Shown in pieces: positions 1 through 8,252 of a DNA stretch of 64,000 bases. The notes under the pieces were generated by a model. That model had not been told where the DNA came from. It made no database searches and saw nothing but the letters and a program-made list of their open reading frames with translations. The number at the start of each line of letters is the position of its first letter. The first letter of the stretch is position 1. The translations under genes were made by a program, and so were the position numbers. The stretch is from GCA-002712045 sp028112705 (GTDB taxonomy: Bacteria; Pseudomonadota; Alphaproteobacteria; Rhodobacterales; Rhodobacteraceae): the NCBI GenBank assembly GCA_028112705.1, contig JAOGYN010000001.1, forward strand, positions 218,285-282,284, given 5' to 3'.

Positions 1-197
1 CCAACTGAGTAAGCCACGCCCCACCAGGCCATTGCGCATTCAGGATCTGCCTTAACTGCTTCCTTAAAGCAGGTAACTGCCTCTTCCCAATGAAAACCAT
101 AAGCCCAAATTAGACCTCTATCAAACCAAAGTTGAGCTTCACCCGACTTAGTAGTCACTTTATAGCTATAAGTACCTGTGTTAAAATTATACGACAT
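1..197 (-). CDS. TPR-repeat protein, C-terminus beyond window (partial)
   Basis: Reading leftward from an ATG at 197 there are 65 open codons that run off the window edge. The translation begins MSYNFNTGTYSYKV and contains the tracts WFDRGLIWAYGFHWEEAVTCF and AMAWWGVAYS, the helical pattern of a tetratricopeptide repeat. This resembles soluble TPR proteins of several hundred residues seen in marine alphaproteobacteria, but the function is unknown. An AGGGAT ribosome binding site lies 6-7 bases before the ATG. A promoter and an adjacent palindrome (listed separately) lie upstream, so this is probably the first gene of its transcript. Confidence 0.6.
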   Translation of the reverse strand, partial: MSYNFNTGTYSYKVTTKSGEAQLWFDRGLIWAYGFHWEEAVTCFKEAVKADPECAMAWWGVAYSV

Positions 198-244
198 TTA
201 AATCCCTAGTTTAATTATCATGATTAATATTTGATAACAGGCGA

Positions 245-273
245 ACTATCAGTCAGAAAAAACAATTGGTCAA
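245..273 (-). promoter_or_regulatory. predicted sigma-70-type promoter of the TPR gene
   Basis: On the minus strand TTGACC (268-273) is followed by a 17-base spacer and GATAGT (245-250). Spacing is ideal; the -35 matches consensus at 5 of 6 positions and the -10 at 4 of 6. The start codon at 197 leaves a short leader. Confidence 0.45.
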
Positions 274-289
274 ATGCAAAATTTTGCAT
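274..289. promoter_or_regulatory. perfect 16-bp palindrome, operator-like
   Basis: ATGCAAAATTTTGCAT is a perfect palindrome that touches the -35 hexamer of the TPR-gene promoter. It loosely resembles the TGCAAA...TTTGCA half-sites reported for Mur/Fur-type regulators in alphaproteobacteria, but that assignment is only a suggestion. Its position just upstream of the -35 would suit an activator or a repressor. Confidence 0.4.
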
Positions 290-351
290 ATTTTGATAAT
301 TTAAAACGAACTTGATTGATAGGTGTTCATTTGAAAAAAGAAAAGTTAATC

Positions 352-1518
352 TTATCCAAAGTTAGCAACCATTAATTCAGCAATTCTATTGTTAATATTA
401 AGAGGCACGCGCTGAGGACCATTTTTTAAGGTTTGAGGGGCTCTTGCAATTAGCTCTAAGCTAAGGGCTTGAAGCATAAACCCAAGATCCATCGCCTCTA
501 TTGAATTGCCCTTTGGTTCTGTTCCAGCCAATTGAATCATCTGACCACCGGCCAGTAATATTAGCTTTCGGCCATTAGGTAATTCAAACTCTTCCAGATC
601 TGGACCAATCCGAACAATCTCAACCGAAAGTCCTCTAAGTGAATCTACATCAATCTCATTTGGGAAATGCCCACTATTTGCCAAGATTGCGCCATCAGGC
701 ATTAATAAAAATTGTTTAACACCTATTACTGCCTCACAAGATGTAGCCGTACAAAAAAACTGACCCCAAGATGATAAGTTTTCAATCGTATCAACTCGAA
801 AACCATCCATAATTGCCTCTAATTTTTTAATAGGATCAATTTCCACAACCGATACTCTGCCACCAAATGATTTAATATATTGCGCCATTCCACGTCCACA
901 CCAACCATATCCAACGATTACAAACCTTCGTCCGTTAATCATTAAATTAGTCATTCTCATGATGCTTTCGACATTTCCCTGGCCAACTGCATGTTTATTT
1001 TCAACAATTCTCTTGAGCGGGCTATCATTTATAACAATTATTGGAAAATTTACTTTACCATCAAACTTTGCACGTAATTTATCATCTCCAGAAGTTGTTT
1101 CTTCTGTCCCACCTAAAATTGTATCATCTAAATTATTTTTAATAGCAATTTCCACTAAGTCGGCTCCATTATCTAAAAGTAAGTCTGGCTTGGCACTAAC
1201 TATCTTAGCAATATTGTTTAAATGCTGTTTCACCTTTGTGTTTCGGTGACCATAAATCGTCATTCCCCAAGATTTTAAAACCTCTACTATGTCATCTTGA
1301 GTACTTCCAAGATTTCCAGTACCTACTATTTTTGCACCACCAATCTTAAGGGTCTCCAATAGCACAGCAGTCTTTGGCTCAAGGTGCAAAGATACACCAA
1401 TAGTTATATTATTGAACGGCTTTTCTTGCTCAAACAAAAGTTGAATATTTCGTAAAAGCTGCATTCTAGAACGTATCCAATTAACACGTGCGTGTCCTTT
1501 TTCTAACAACTCACTCAT
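352..1518 (-). CDS. divergent S-adenosylhomocysteine hydrolase-like protein
   Basis: A 388-residue member of the adenosylhomocysteinase fold (SAH to homocysteine plus adenosine, NAD-dependent). Seen: substrate-domain motifs SLH at about 45, STQDD at about 73, LLDNG and GGTEETTSG, an NAD-binding motif GYGWCGRG at about 204, and SGHF at about 284. The Lys equivalent to human K186 is present, but human D190 aligns with Glu, D303 with Pro and H353 with Asn. The C-terminal KPDHYRY tail of canonical enzymes is missing, giving a short archaeal-like length. I chose the ATG at 1518 (AGAGGA five to six bases upstream) over a TTG fifteen bases earlier. It may be a paralogue acting on a related nucleoside thioether. 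It is divergent from a methyltransferase gene. Confidence 0.75.
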   Translation of the reverse strand: MSELLEKGHARVNWIRSRMQLLRNIQLLFEQEKPFNNITIGVSLHLEPKTAVLLETLKIGGAKIVGTGNLGSTQDDIVEVLKSWGMTIYGHRNTKVKQHLNNIAKIVSAKPDLLLDNGADLVEIAIKNNLDDTILGGTEETTSGDDKLRAKFDGKVNFPIIVINDSPLKRIVENKHAVGQGNVESIMRMTNLMINGRRFVIVGYGWCGRGMAQYIKSFGGRVSVVEIDPIKKLEAIMDGFRVDTIENLSSWGQFFCTATSCEAVIGVKQFLLMPDGAILANSGHFPNEIDVDSLRGLSVEIVRIGPDLEEFELPNGRKLILLAGGQMIQLAGTEPKGNSIEAMDLGFMLQALSLELIARAPQTLKNGPQRVPLNINNRIAELMVANFG

Positions 1519-1634
1519 AAAGGTTCCTCTCAATCATTCTTTTATAAATTTCAATTATGAATTACCTTTGCTAAGATTATCAAAGACAACCAAAGTAAAA
1601 TATTCAATTATAGCAAACAAGAAATTAAATTATC

Positions 1635-2258
1635 ATGAGAAAAGCAACAGGAAAGTTAGCCAAAGTTAGCGGAAAGAATGCTAAAGTTGATTCTAAGCTC
1701 TTATATGATGAGTGGGCAAATGATTATGACAACGATTTAATAAATGAATACGGCTACATTGCACCTAAGTTAACGGTCGATAAATTTAAAGCCTTAGTTC
1801 TCAAAAAAAACTTAAAGATAATAGATGTGGGTTGCGGCACAGGTCTCGTGGGACAAGCGCTTTATGAACATGGATACAAAAATATTGATGGGTACGATAT
1901 ATCACCTGAGATGCTAAAAATTGCCAAACAATCTAAATTCTATAAAGAGTTAAGGCAAATTGATCTTAATGATAAACCCACCAATCTTCCTAAAAATTAT
2001 GATGTTTTGATTTGTGTTGGAAGCTTTGGCTACGGGGCACTTGGACCAATCGCGATAAGACACTTAATTGGTCTTGTTAGGTCTGGTGGTTTGTTATTCA
2101 TTTTTATGAATGCAGAACCCTTCAAATCACAAAATTACCAAAAACATATTTCCGCGCTTGAGGCACAGTCCTTGTGGTCAGTTAATTCTATTGATGATTA
2201 TAATTATATGAGTAAATTAGACAGGCCTGGTAAGCTGATTATCGCAACAAAAAAATAA
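1635..2258 (+). CDS. class I SAM-dependent methyltransferase
   Basis: A 207-residue Rossmann-fold methyltransferase. Motif I (VGCGTGLVG) lies at 64-72 and the acidic post-I motif GYDIS at 86-90, with a later RSGGLLFIF strand typical of motif III. The N-terminal part (LLYDEWANDYDNDL) resembles Williams-Beuren-type methyltransferases. The substrate cannot be read from sequence. It is transcribed away from the SAH-hydrolase-like gene and is followed 19 bases later by a DUF1330 gene, probably in the same transcript. Its product SAH is the substrate class of the divergent neighbour, which makes a functional link plausible but unproven. Confidence 0.75.
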   Translation: MRKATGKLAKVSGKNAKVDSKLLYDEWANDYDNDLINEYGYIAPKLTVDKFKALVLKKNLKIIDVGCGTGLVGQALYEHGYKNIDGYDISPEMLKIAKQSKFYKELRQIDLNDKPTNLPKNYDVLICVGSFGYGALGPIAIRHLIGLVRSGGLLFIFMNAEPFKSQNYQKHISALEAQSLWSVNSIDDYNYMSKLDRPGKLIIATKK

Positions 2259-2277
2259 TAAATAGATAGGAGAAAGA

Positions 2278-2571
2278 ATGTCAAAGGCATATGTTTTAGT
2301 TGATACAAAAATTTCTAATAATGAAAATTATGAGATTTATAAGAGTAAAGCCAAACCTATTGCAGAGAAATTTGGGGGGAAGTATCTCACACGGGGCGGT
2401 GAAATGGATGTCGTTCAAAGTGACTTATGGTCACCAACGCGCCTAGTTCTAGTAGAATTTCCATCCATAGAAAAAGCAAGAGCATTCCACAGTAGTGAAG
2501 ATTATGCTGATGTGAAAAAAATAAGAATAGAAAATGCAGAATCAACATTAGTAATTCTGGAGGGTTTATGA
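2278..2571 (+). CDS. DUF1330 domain protein (copy 1)
   Basis: A 97-residue soluble protein covering one whole DUF1330 domain, a dimeric alpha-beta barrel (ferredoxin-like) fold. Typical features are the opening KAYVLVDTKI, the central AEKFGGKYLTRGG and the VLVEFPSIEKARAFHSSEDY stretch. The family has no established biochemical function. A clear AGGAGA lies six bases before the ATG. It follows the methyltransferase by 19 bases and is paralogous to the protein encoded at 7936. Confidence 0.85.
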   Translation: MSKAYVLVDTKISNNENYEIYKSKAKPIAEKFGGKYLTRGGEMDVVQSDLWSPTRLVLVEFPSIEKARAFHSSEDYADVKKIRIENAESTLVILEGL

Positions 2572-2581
2572 AAATAAAAGA

Positions 2582-3538
2582 TCAGGAGCTACTTAAATCC
2601 AAAAATAAACTTAGAGATTTCGTTAACCGTTTGAATTCTAGTGCTGCCTGAACGCTCTCATCTCTGCATCTAATAAAACCATGGATTAATCCCTTACACT
2701 CAAAATACATGCAAGGTACGTTCTCATCGATGAAACGCTTTGCTAATATTTTTCCCTCATGCGCTAAAGGATCAAGTTCAGCAGAAACAATAAGGGCAGG
2801 GGGTAAACCTTCATAACTTTCTTCAAATGCCGGCGCCACCAACGGATCCCGTGTGTCTAAATTATTTTCAAGATACGTATTCCAAATCCAAATCATTGAA
2901 TCTTTGTCTAAAAATGGTGCATTGGCGTGTTTTATATAAGATGGATTATTGAAATCCAAATCAACGCAAGGATAAATGAGTAATTGGGACAAAGGTAATT
3001 TAAAACCTTCACTTCGCATCTTTAAGCATAGGGCCAAAGCTAAGTTACCACCTGCAGAGTCTCCACCAACAGCGATCTTATTTCCATCAACTGAGTACAC
3101 TTCTGGGTGATTACATATTTCTTTATAAATCCAAGAGCATTGGTTTAGCGCAACTGGATATGGATGTTCAGGAGCCAAATCATACCCGATTGCTAAAACT
3201 GTGATATTACAGTCCAATGCAATATCAACACATACTGCGTCATGTGAATTTAAGTCCCCAATAATCCAACCACCACCATGCATGTAAACTAACAATGGGC
3301 TTTCTTGTAAAGCGTTTATTGATCGATATATACGAGTTTTAACATCCCCATAATCAGTTTCAAATTTCTTTTCAGTGACCATTAAGTCTTTGGGACGCTT
3401 TAGTACCAACTCAGACGCGCGCTTAGCCATTATATTTCTAAATTCAATTGGATCCTTATTTTCAGAAGTTGACTTTGTAACAAATTCTATTTCGCTCACA
3501 AAATTAATTAAAGACGGATCTAAACCAGCGTAACTCAT
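2582..3538 (-). CDS. alpha/beta hydrolase, HSL/GDXG esterase family
   Basis: A 318-residue hydrolase with the oxyanion-hole motif HGGGW followed by the nucleophile motif GDSAGG (Ser nucleophile), an AELDPL stretch carrying the likely acid Asp, and LIHGF carrying the catalytic His. This order is that of the hormone-sensitive-lipase (GDXG) esterases acting on small acyl esters. No signal peptide is seen. I chose ATG 3538 (MSYAGLDPS), which has GAGGTG upstream, over an earlier in-frame start at 3580. It converges on the DUF1330 gene with only ten bases between and is divergent from the aminotransferase gene. Confidence 0.85.
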   Translation of the reverse strand: MSYAGLDPSLINFVSEIEFVTKSTSENKDPIEFRNIMAKRASELVLKRPKDLMVTEKKFETDYGDVKTRIYRSINALQESPLLVYMHGGGWIIGDLNSHDAVCVDIALDCNITVLAIGYDLAPEHPYPVALNQCSWIYKEICNHPEVYSVDGNKIAVGGDSAGGNLALALCLKMRSEGFKLPLSQLLIYPCVDLDFNNPSYIKHANAPFLDKDSMIWIWNTYLENNLDTRDPLVAPAFEESYEGLPPALIVSAELDPLAHEGKILAKRFIDENVPCMYFECKGLIHGFIRCRDESVQAALEFKRLTKSLSLFLDLSSS

Positions 3539-3656
3539 AAAACACCTCAATTGAATACAGTTGAATAATGATGTTTCCAAAATAATTTAAAAACAAGCCT
3601 TTATTTTCAGTATTTGATACGCAAAGTTAATTAAAAAATAGAATCGAAAGTTCCTA

Positions 3657-5063
3657 ATGCACAAAATGACAGATCAACCCACAAAAGAAAAATTAAAAAG
3701 AGGAAGCCCAATCCAAGTTTTTTATTCTGGAAATAACAAGTTATTTCCAACAATAAGTCACGCCAAAGGTATTTATATGTGGGACACAAATGGCAAGAAA
3801 TACTTAGATGCTTCATCAGGACCAGTAGCGACAAATTTGGGCCACTCGAATACAAACGTATTAGAGGCAATGCGATTGCAGTCTGAGAAAGTCTGCTTTG
3901 CAAGCTACTCTGTATTTGAAAATGAACCAAATAAAATTTTAGCCCAAACCTTAGTGAAATTGGCAGGGCCAAAATATGATCAGGCATTTATTGTTTCTGG
4001 CGGTTCAGAGGCAATTGAATCTGCATTCAAGCTGGCTAAACAATATTCAGTGGCAATTGGTGAACCAAACAGATCTAAAGTTTTATCTAGAAGTGCCAGT
4101 TACCACGGTTCCACACTTGGAGCATTAGCAGCATCAGGAGATCCCGAAACACATCAGACTTTTGGAAGTATTGCTAAATTAATGCCAAAGGTTAAGACCC
4201 CATTTTCTTACAGGCTCCCAGAAAATCATAATATTGATAGCTTTGCAAGGGAATGCGCGCGCAACTTGGAAGATACTATTATTAAGGAGGGTCCAGATAC
4301 TATCCTAGCTTTTATTGTTGAAAGTGTAGGTGGCTTAGCGACAGGCGCATTAGTCGCTCCAGATCACTACTATTTAGCAATAAGGGAAATCTGCACAAAA
4401 TATGGCATAATATTAATTTTTGATGATGTTATGGCTGGGGCAGGGCGTACAGGAACCTTTCTGTCCGCTGAGCACTGGCCTGAAGCTAGCCCAGACCTAG
4501 TCGTGCTAGCAAAAGGTGTCTCCGCCGGTTATACGCCGCTTGGAGCTGTTTTGGCGCCAAATAAAATAGTTCAGGAGGTTGTAAAAGCTGGGGGGTTTCT
4601 TCATGGCCACACATATGTGGCAAACCCACTATCTTGTGCGATTGCAAATGCAGTTCTAAAAGAAATGATTGATGAAGATTTAATGAAAAATGCCTCTGAA
4701 GCTGGGGCTTACCTAAAAACTGAACTTATCAATCTTGCTAAGCAAAGCCTTATAATTGGTGATGTGAGGGGTAAGGGCCTATTACTAGCAATCGAAATTG
4801 TTAAAGACAAACAGTCCAAGGCACTGCTTGAAGAACAAGTGAGGGCCGTCTACAGGATTTTAGAAATAGGTATCGAGGAGGGTATTTTGCTTTACACTAG
4901 GAAAACAGCTGCAGGTGCTTTTGGTGAATGGATAATGGTGACACCTGCACTTACCATAACAAAGGCTCAAGTTGATGAGCTTGTTAAGCTTTTAACTAAG
5001 ACAATTTTTCTCTTCGAAAAGGAGTTGAAAGATGGAGGCTTCCTAAATACAAGTAAAGAATAA
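3657..5063 (+). CDS. class III (omega) aminotransferase, PLP-dependent
   Basis: A 468-residue fold-type I aminotransferase. Visible motifs are SGGSEA (114-119, phosphate binding), YHG (149-151), DDVMAGAGRTG (256 onward, PLP-ring Asp) and the Schiff-base Lys in LAKGVSAGY (Lys286). Relatives transfer amino groups from omega-amines, beta-alanine or polyamines to pyruvate or 2-oxoglutarate; the exact substrate cannot be read here. The start at 3657 (MHKMTDQ) is used, but the ATG at 3666 is equally possible. A 24-base gap separates it from the ankyrin gene downstream. Confidence 0.85.
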   Translation: MHKMTDQPTKEKLKRGSPIQVFYSGNNKLFPTISHAKGIYMWDTNGKKYLDASSGPVATNLGHSNTNVLEAMRLQSEKVCFASYSVFENEPNKILAQTLVKLAGPKYDQAFIVSGGSEAIESAFKLAKQYSVAIGEPNRSKVLSRSASYHGSTLGALAASGDPETHQTFGSIAKLMPKVKTPFSYRLPENHNIDSFARECARNLEDTIIKEGPDTILAFIVESVGGLATGALVAPDHYYLAIREICTKYGIILIFDDVMAGAGRTGTFLSAEHWPEASPDLVVLAKGVSAGYTPLGAVLAPNKIVQEVVKAGGFLHGHTYVANPLSCAIANAVLKEMIDEDLMKNASEAGAYLKTELINLAKQSLIIGDVRGKGLLLAIEIVKDKQSKALLEEQVRAVYRILEIGIEEGILLYTRKTAAGAFGEWIMVTPALTITKAQVDELVKLLTKTIFLFEKELKDGGFLNTSKE

Positions 5064-5087
5064 AGTAACGGATAGACAGTTGTAGAT

Positions 5088-5675
5088 ATGCAAAAAATTA
5101 AACTGCTAAAAACAATTAAAATAAAAAATATCTTGGCATGTATTTTTCTTTTATTATTAAATTTATCCTTTACGGGAGCTAATGCCGCTTGTTTACAACT
5201 GTGCAGTGAAAATTGGTGGTTAAACACATCAAAAGAAGAAATAAAATCAGAAATATTAAAAGTCAAAAACTTAAACATGCGCGATGGCTATGGCTTTAGA
5301 CCACTTCACTTTGCTGTGCAAAATGGAGAGAAAGACAAGGTTAATCTTTTATTAAAAAGTGGTGTCAACACAAATGCAAAGACAGATCACGGTTTTACAC
5401 CAATCTATTTTGCAGTTGGAAAAAATGGTGACTTTGAAATACTCAAAATGTTAATTAAATTTGGTGCTTTGATAAATGTATATGATAAAAATGGAATAAC
5501 ACCTCTGCATTACGCTGCTTGGGGAACAGCTGAGAAAATCTCAATCTTATTAGAAGCAGGCGCAGACAAGAAAGCAAAAACCAACTCTGGAAAAACTGCA
5601 TTTGAATTAGCAAAAGATAATGAAGATTTGTTTGGTACAGAGACATATTATTTATTAAAAAATACAAATGAGTGA
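5088..5675 (+). CDS. exported ankyrin-repeat protein
   Basis: A 195-residue protein with a Lys-rich N-terminus, a hydrophobic core (about 15-30) and a likely signal peptidase site after Ala-Asn-Ala (31-33). The mature part starts with ACLQLCSENWW, a short Cys/Trp-rich cap, then about three and a half ankyrin repeats (69-101, 102-135, 136-168 and a partial one to 180), each with the TPLH-type turn. It is probably periplasmic and involved in protein binding; the partner is unknown. No adjacent catalase or toxin gene helps assign a role. Confidence 0.8.
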   Translation: MQKIKLLKTIKIKNILACIFLLLLNLSFTGANAACLQLCSENWWLNTSKEEIKSEILKVKNLNMRDGYGFRPLHFAVQNGEKDKVNLLLKSGVNTNAKTDHGFTPIYFAVGKNGDFEILKMLIKFGALINVYDKNGITPLHYAAWGTAEKISILLEAGADKKAKTNSGKTAFELAKDNEDLFGTETYYLLKNTNE

Positions 5676-5740
5676 TCTCTTTAAATTTTAAATACTATTT
5701 AAATAAAAATATTTAAACAAACTAAGCATAAGGCTTAAAA

Positions 5741-6544
5741 ATGAAACTTTATTCAGAAATGCTTAATATTGAACGGGCTAAAGACCGAAAGGAATTAATG
5801 TGTGGTGAATTAAAGAAGAAAAATATTGAAGCATATTTTCATAAAGCTGTAGATTACAAAGATACAAAAAAAGAAGATATATTGTTGGAATGTCTTCAGT
5901 ACGGGCCTTGGGGGCAATTTCATATACAAAATATGGCAGCAACATTAAGTCATTCGAGAGCTTGGGAAAGGTTTTTGCAATCCGACGCTGATATTTGCTT
6001 CATAATGGAGGATGATATCTTTATATCTGACGATCTTGAACACTGGTTAAATGACCTCAGTTGGTTGCCAGCAGATGCAGATATTATTAAATTGGAATGT
6101 TGGGTTGAAAAATTGAATAAGAAGGGTGCGATATTATTTGAAAAACCTGGTATAAGCCACCTTAATCGAAAGGTTAAAAGGTTATTAACGCGGCATATGG
6201 GGGCTGCAGGATATCTACTAACACGACGTGCCGCTAAAAAACTTCTAGCATCAAAGCCGTTCGATATGGTAATTGATCAGATGCTTTTCAATATAAATGC
6301 ATCAAAAGTGGCTAAGAATATGAAAATTTATCAGATTTTACCTGCACTCGTTCTGCAAGGAAATGAACCCGTAAAGCGAACAGTTTATATGGGAAATAGG
6401 CAAAATGCATCGGGTATCAAATTTTTTAAACAAGAGTTGAGGCGAGGCTTGTATGAAATCTCAGTGCCACTTAAAACAATAATTAAGTTTATTGTTGGAA
6501 AAGCTTCTTTTGAAAAAATCACTTATAAAAATAATATTAGCTAA
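5741..6544 (+). CDS. glycosyltransferase family 25 (LPS-type)
   Basis: A 267-residue protein with the GT25 architecture: an N-terminal NIERAKDRKELM stretch, LSHSRAWERF, the metal/nucleotide-sugar EDD motif (IMEDDIFISDD) and a GAAGYLLTRRAAKKLL block before a conserved DQMLF. Members add sugars, often galactose, to lipooligosaccharide or O-antigen. No neighbouring LPS genes are intact; a decayed rmlA tail follows directly, so this looks like the survivor of a lost polysaccharide locus. A short C-terminal basic extension follows the domain. Confidence 0.8.
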   Translation: MKLYSEMLNIERAKDRKELMCGELKKKNIEAYFHKAVDYKDTKKEDILLECLQYGPWGQFHIQNMAATLSHSRAWERFLQSDADICFIMEDDIFISDDLEHWLNDLSWLPADADIIKLECWVEKLNKKGAILFEKPGISHLNRKVKRLLTRHMGAAGYLLTRRAAKKLLASKPFDMVIDQMLFNINASKVAKNMKIYQILPALVLQGNEPVKRTVYMGNRQNASGIKFFKQELRRGLYEISVPLKTIIKFIVGKASFEKITYKNNIS

Positions 6545-6783
6545 ATTGCGAATTAATGGGTAGGGGCTTTGCGTGACTAGATACTGGAACTCATAGCAGT
6601 TTGTTGGATGCAGGAGAGTTTGTTAAAACCCTTCAAGAACGTCAGGGATTATAAGTTGGATGTCCTGAAGAAATTGCATTTGATTTGAATTGGATTGGAG
6701 AAACAGAGATTGTTGATGCAATTAAAGAATATGGCAAAAATGATTATGGGAATTATTTAAAAAACCTATTAATTAAAACCTGA
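6541..6783 (+). pseudogene. rmlA: remnant of glucose-1-phosphate thymidylyltransferase C-terminus
   Basis: In one frame this stretch reads ...CELMGRGFA, stop, LDTGTHSSLLDAGEFVKTLQERQGL, stop, VGCPEEIAFDLNWIG...YGNYLKNLL, ending at TGA 6781-6783. This matches the RmlA/RfbA C-terminus (GRGFAWLDTGTH..., QGL(K)...CPEEIA). The two internal stops are TGA at 6574, where the family has Trp, and a TAA where Lys is usual. The first two thirds of the gene are absent. The remnant abuts the stop of the GT25 gene. The frame is otherwise intact, which suggests fairly recent loss. Confidence 0.8.
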
Positions 6784-6804
6784 AACAAAAGAAGAAGTGT
6801 GTAA

Positions 6805-7857
6805 ATGAAAAATACAGATCTATCCTTAGGTGCAGCTTGGATGAAGGGTAAAGTGATCCCTTTAAAAGACGCATCGCTTCCACTTAATGATTGGGGCTTA
6901 ACTAGATCAGACATAACTTATGATGTAGTTCCTGTCATAGATGGTGCTTTCTTTAGATTGTCTAATTATCTTGATAGATTTGAAGCATCTATGTCAGATA
7001 TGCGCTTAGATCCAAAGCTGAATCGAACAGAAATAATAGTAGCATTAACTAAAATGGTAGCTGCCTCTGGTCTTAAAGATTCATATGTTTCAATGGTTTG
7101 TAGTAGAGGTGTGCCAAGTGTACCAGGTAGTAGAAACCCTAAAGACTGTGAAAACCATTTCTTTGCATGGTGTGTCCCTTACGTCAATATTATTCACCCT
7201 GACATAGCAAAAATTGGTGCATCAGCCTGGATTTCAGATACCGTTAAAAGAATTCCAGAAGACAGCGTGAACCCAAAAAATAAAAATTACCACTGGGGCG
7301 ACTTAACCAAAGGATTATTTGAAGCAAAAGATAATGATGCTGAAACTATTATTCTAACTGACCATCAAGACAATATAACTGAAGGTCCTGGGTTTAATGT
7401 ATTTGCTGTGATTAATGGTATCGTCGTAACATCGGATCGTGGAGTATTGGAAGGTATAAGTAGAAAAACAATTTTAGATATTTGTGAAGAGCTTTCCATT
7501 CCCACTGAAACTCGAAGCGTTTCAAAAAATGAATTTATGGAGGCGGATGAAGTGTTTCTCACAACGTCTAGTGGGGGTGTCGTGCCTATAACCCGTATAA
7601 ATAGTAGAATTTTCTCAAACGATGTTCCGGGTGAGATGACAATAAAATTAAAGGATTGTTATTGGGTTTGGTCACAAAAAGAAGAGCTAAGAACAGAAAT
7701 TAATTATAAATCTACAGAGAAGGTTGCCAAACCAACTGTGGCAAATTCAGTTACCAGAACCTTTAATAAACTTATCTGGGTAACTTTTATTATAGCTTTA
7801 TTTGTAATATTATATGTAATAATTACTGAATATCCTGAGTTGGTAGGGCTTCAATAA
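6805..7857 (+). CDS. class IV aminotransferase with C-terminal membrane anchor
   Basis: A 350-residue fold-type IV PLP enzyme (branched-chain/D-amino acid/(R)-amine transaminase superfamily). Seen are an N-terminal SDITYDVVPVIDGAFFRL block, the Lys-containing KNYHWGDLTKG segment, the TEGPGFNVFAV motif and a TTSSGGVVPI phosphate-binding turn. Usual members are about 290-310 residues and soluble. Here about 35 extra residues follow the catalytic domain and include a hydrophobic helix at about 323-340, which predicts a tail-anchored enzyme with a short far-side tail. The substrate is unknown. It lies 21 bases after the rmlA remnant. Confidence 0.8.
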   Translation: MKNTDLSLGAAWMKGKVIPLKDASLPLNDWGLTRSDITYDVVPVIDGAFFRLSNYLDRFEASMSDMRLDPKLNRTEIIVALTKMVAASGLKDSYVSMVCSRGVPSVPGSRNPKDCENHFFAWCVPYVNIIHPDIAKIGASAWISDTVKRIPEDSVNPKNKNYHWGDLTKGLFEAKDNDAETIILTDHQDNITEGPGFNVFAVINGIVVTSDRGVLEGISRKTILDICEELSIPTETRSVSKNEFMEADEVFLTTSSGGVVPITRINSRIFSNDVPGEMTIKLKDCYWVWSQKEELRTEINYKSTEKVAKPTVANSVTRTFNKLIWVTFIIALFVILYVIITEYPELVGLQ

Positions 7858-7935
7858 AAAGCAACTGATTAAATACTAAACATATGAATAAAAGGTAAAA
7901 AGACGCATAAAAATCAATTTTAAGGGAGAAAGTAA

Positions 7936-8226
7936 ATGGCTAAAGGTTATTTGATAGCAAACATTAGAGTACATGATAAAGAAATCTTTGAAAAATTTAA
8001 GGCAATGTCCACACCATTAATTTCTGAATATGGCGGCAAGTTGTTAGTACGAACACCAGAGGTGGACCGTAGAGAAGGAAATATTACTGGGTTAGTTGTG
8101 ATGCTTGAATTTCCCAATATGGAGATGGCTAAAACATTTTATGAGTCCGATTTGTATACGGCTGCCAAGCTAGTTAGAGAAGGTGGATCATCTACGGATC
8201 TATGTCTTGTTGAAGGGATTGATTAA
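7936..8226 (+). CDS. DUF1330 domain protein (copy 2)
   Basis: A 96-residue single-domain DUF1330 protein (MAKGYLIANIRVHDKEIFEKF, SEYGGKLLVRTPE, VMLEFPNMEMAKTFYESD). It shares the domain pattern with the 2278-2571 protein but is clearly diverged. GGGAGA lies seven bases before the ATG. It may follow the class IV aminotransferase in one transcript (78-base gap). Function unknown. Confidence 0.85.
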   Translation: MAKGYLIANIRVHDKEIFEKFKAMSTPLISEYGGKLLVRTPEVDRREGNITGLVVMLEFPNMEMAKTFYESDLYTAAKLVREGGSSTDLCLVEGID

Positions 8227-8252
8227 TTAGCTGAGTCTATTAACTATCTGTA

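Noticed and set aside
352..1518. First impression that the catalytic Lys of the SAH-hydrolase-like protein was lost
   Set aside because: On careful alignment NDSPLK places the Lys on human K186; the real substitutions are D190E, D303P and H353N.
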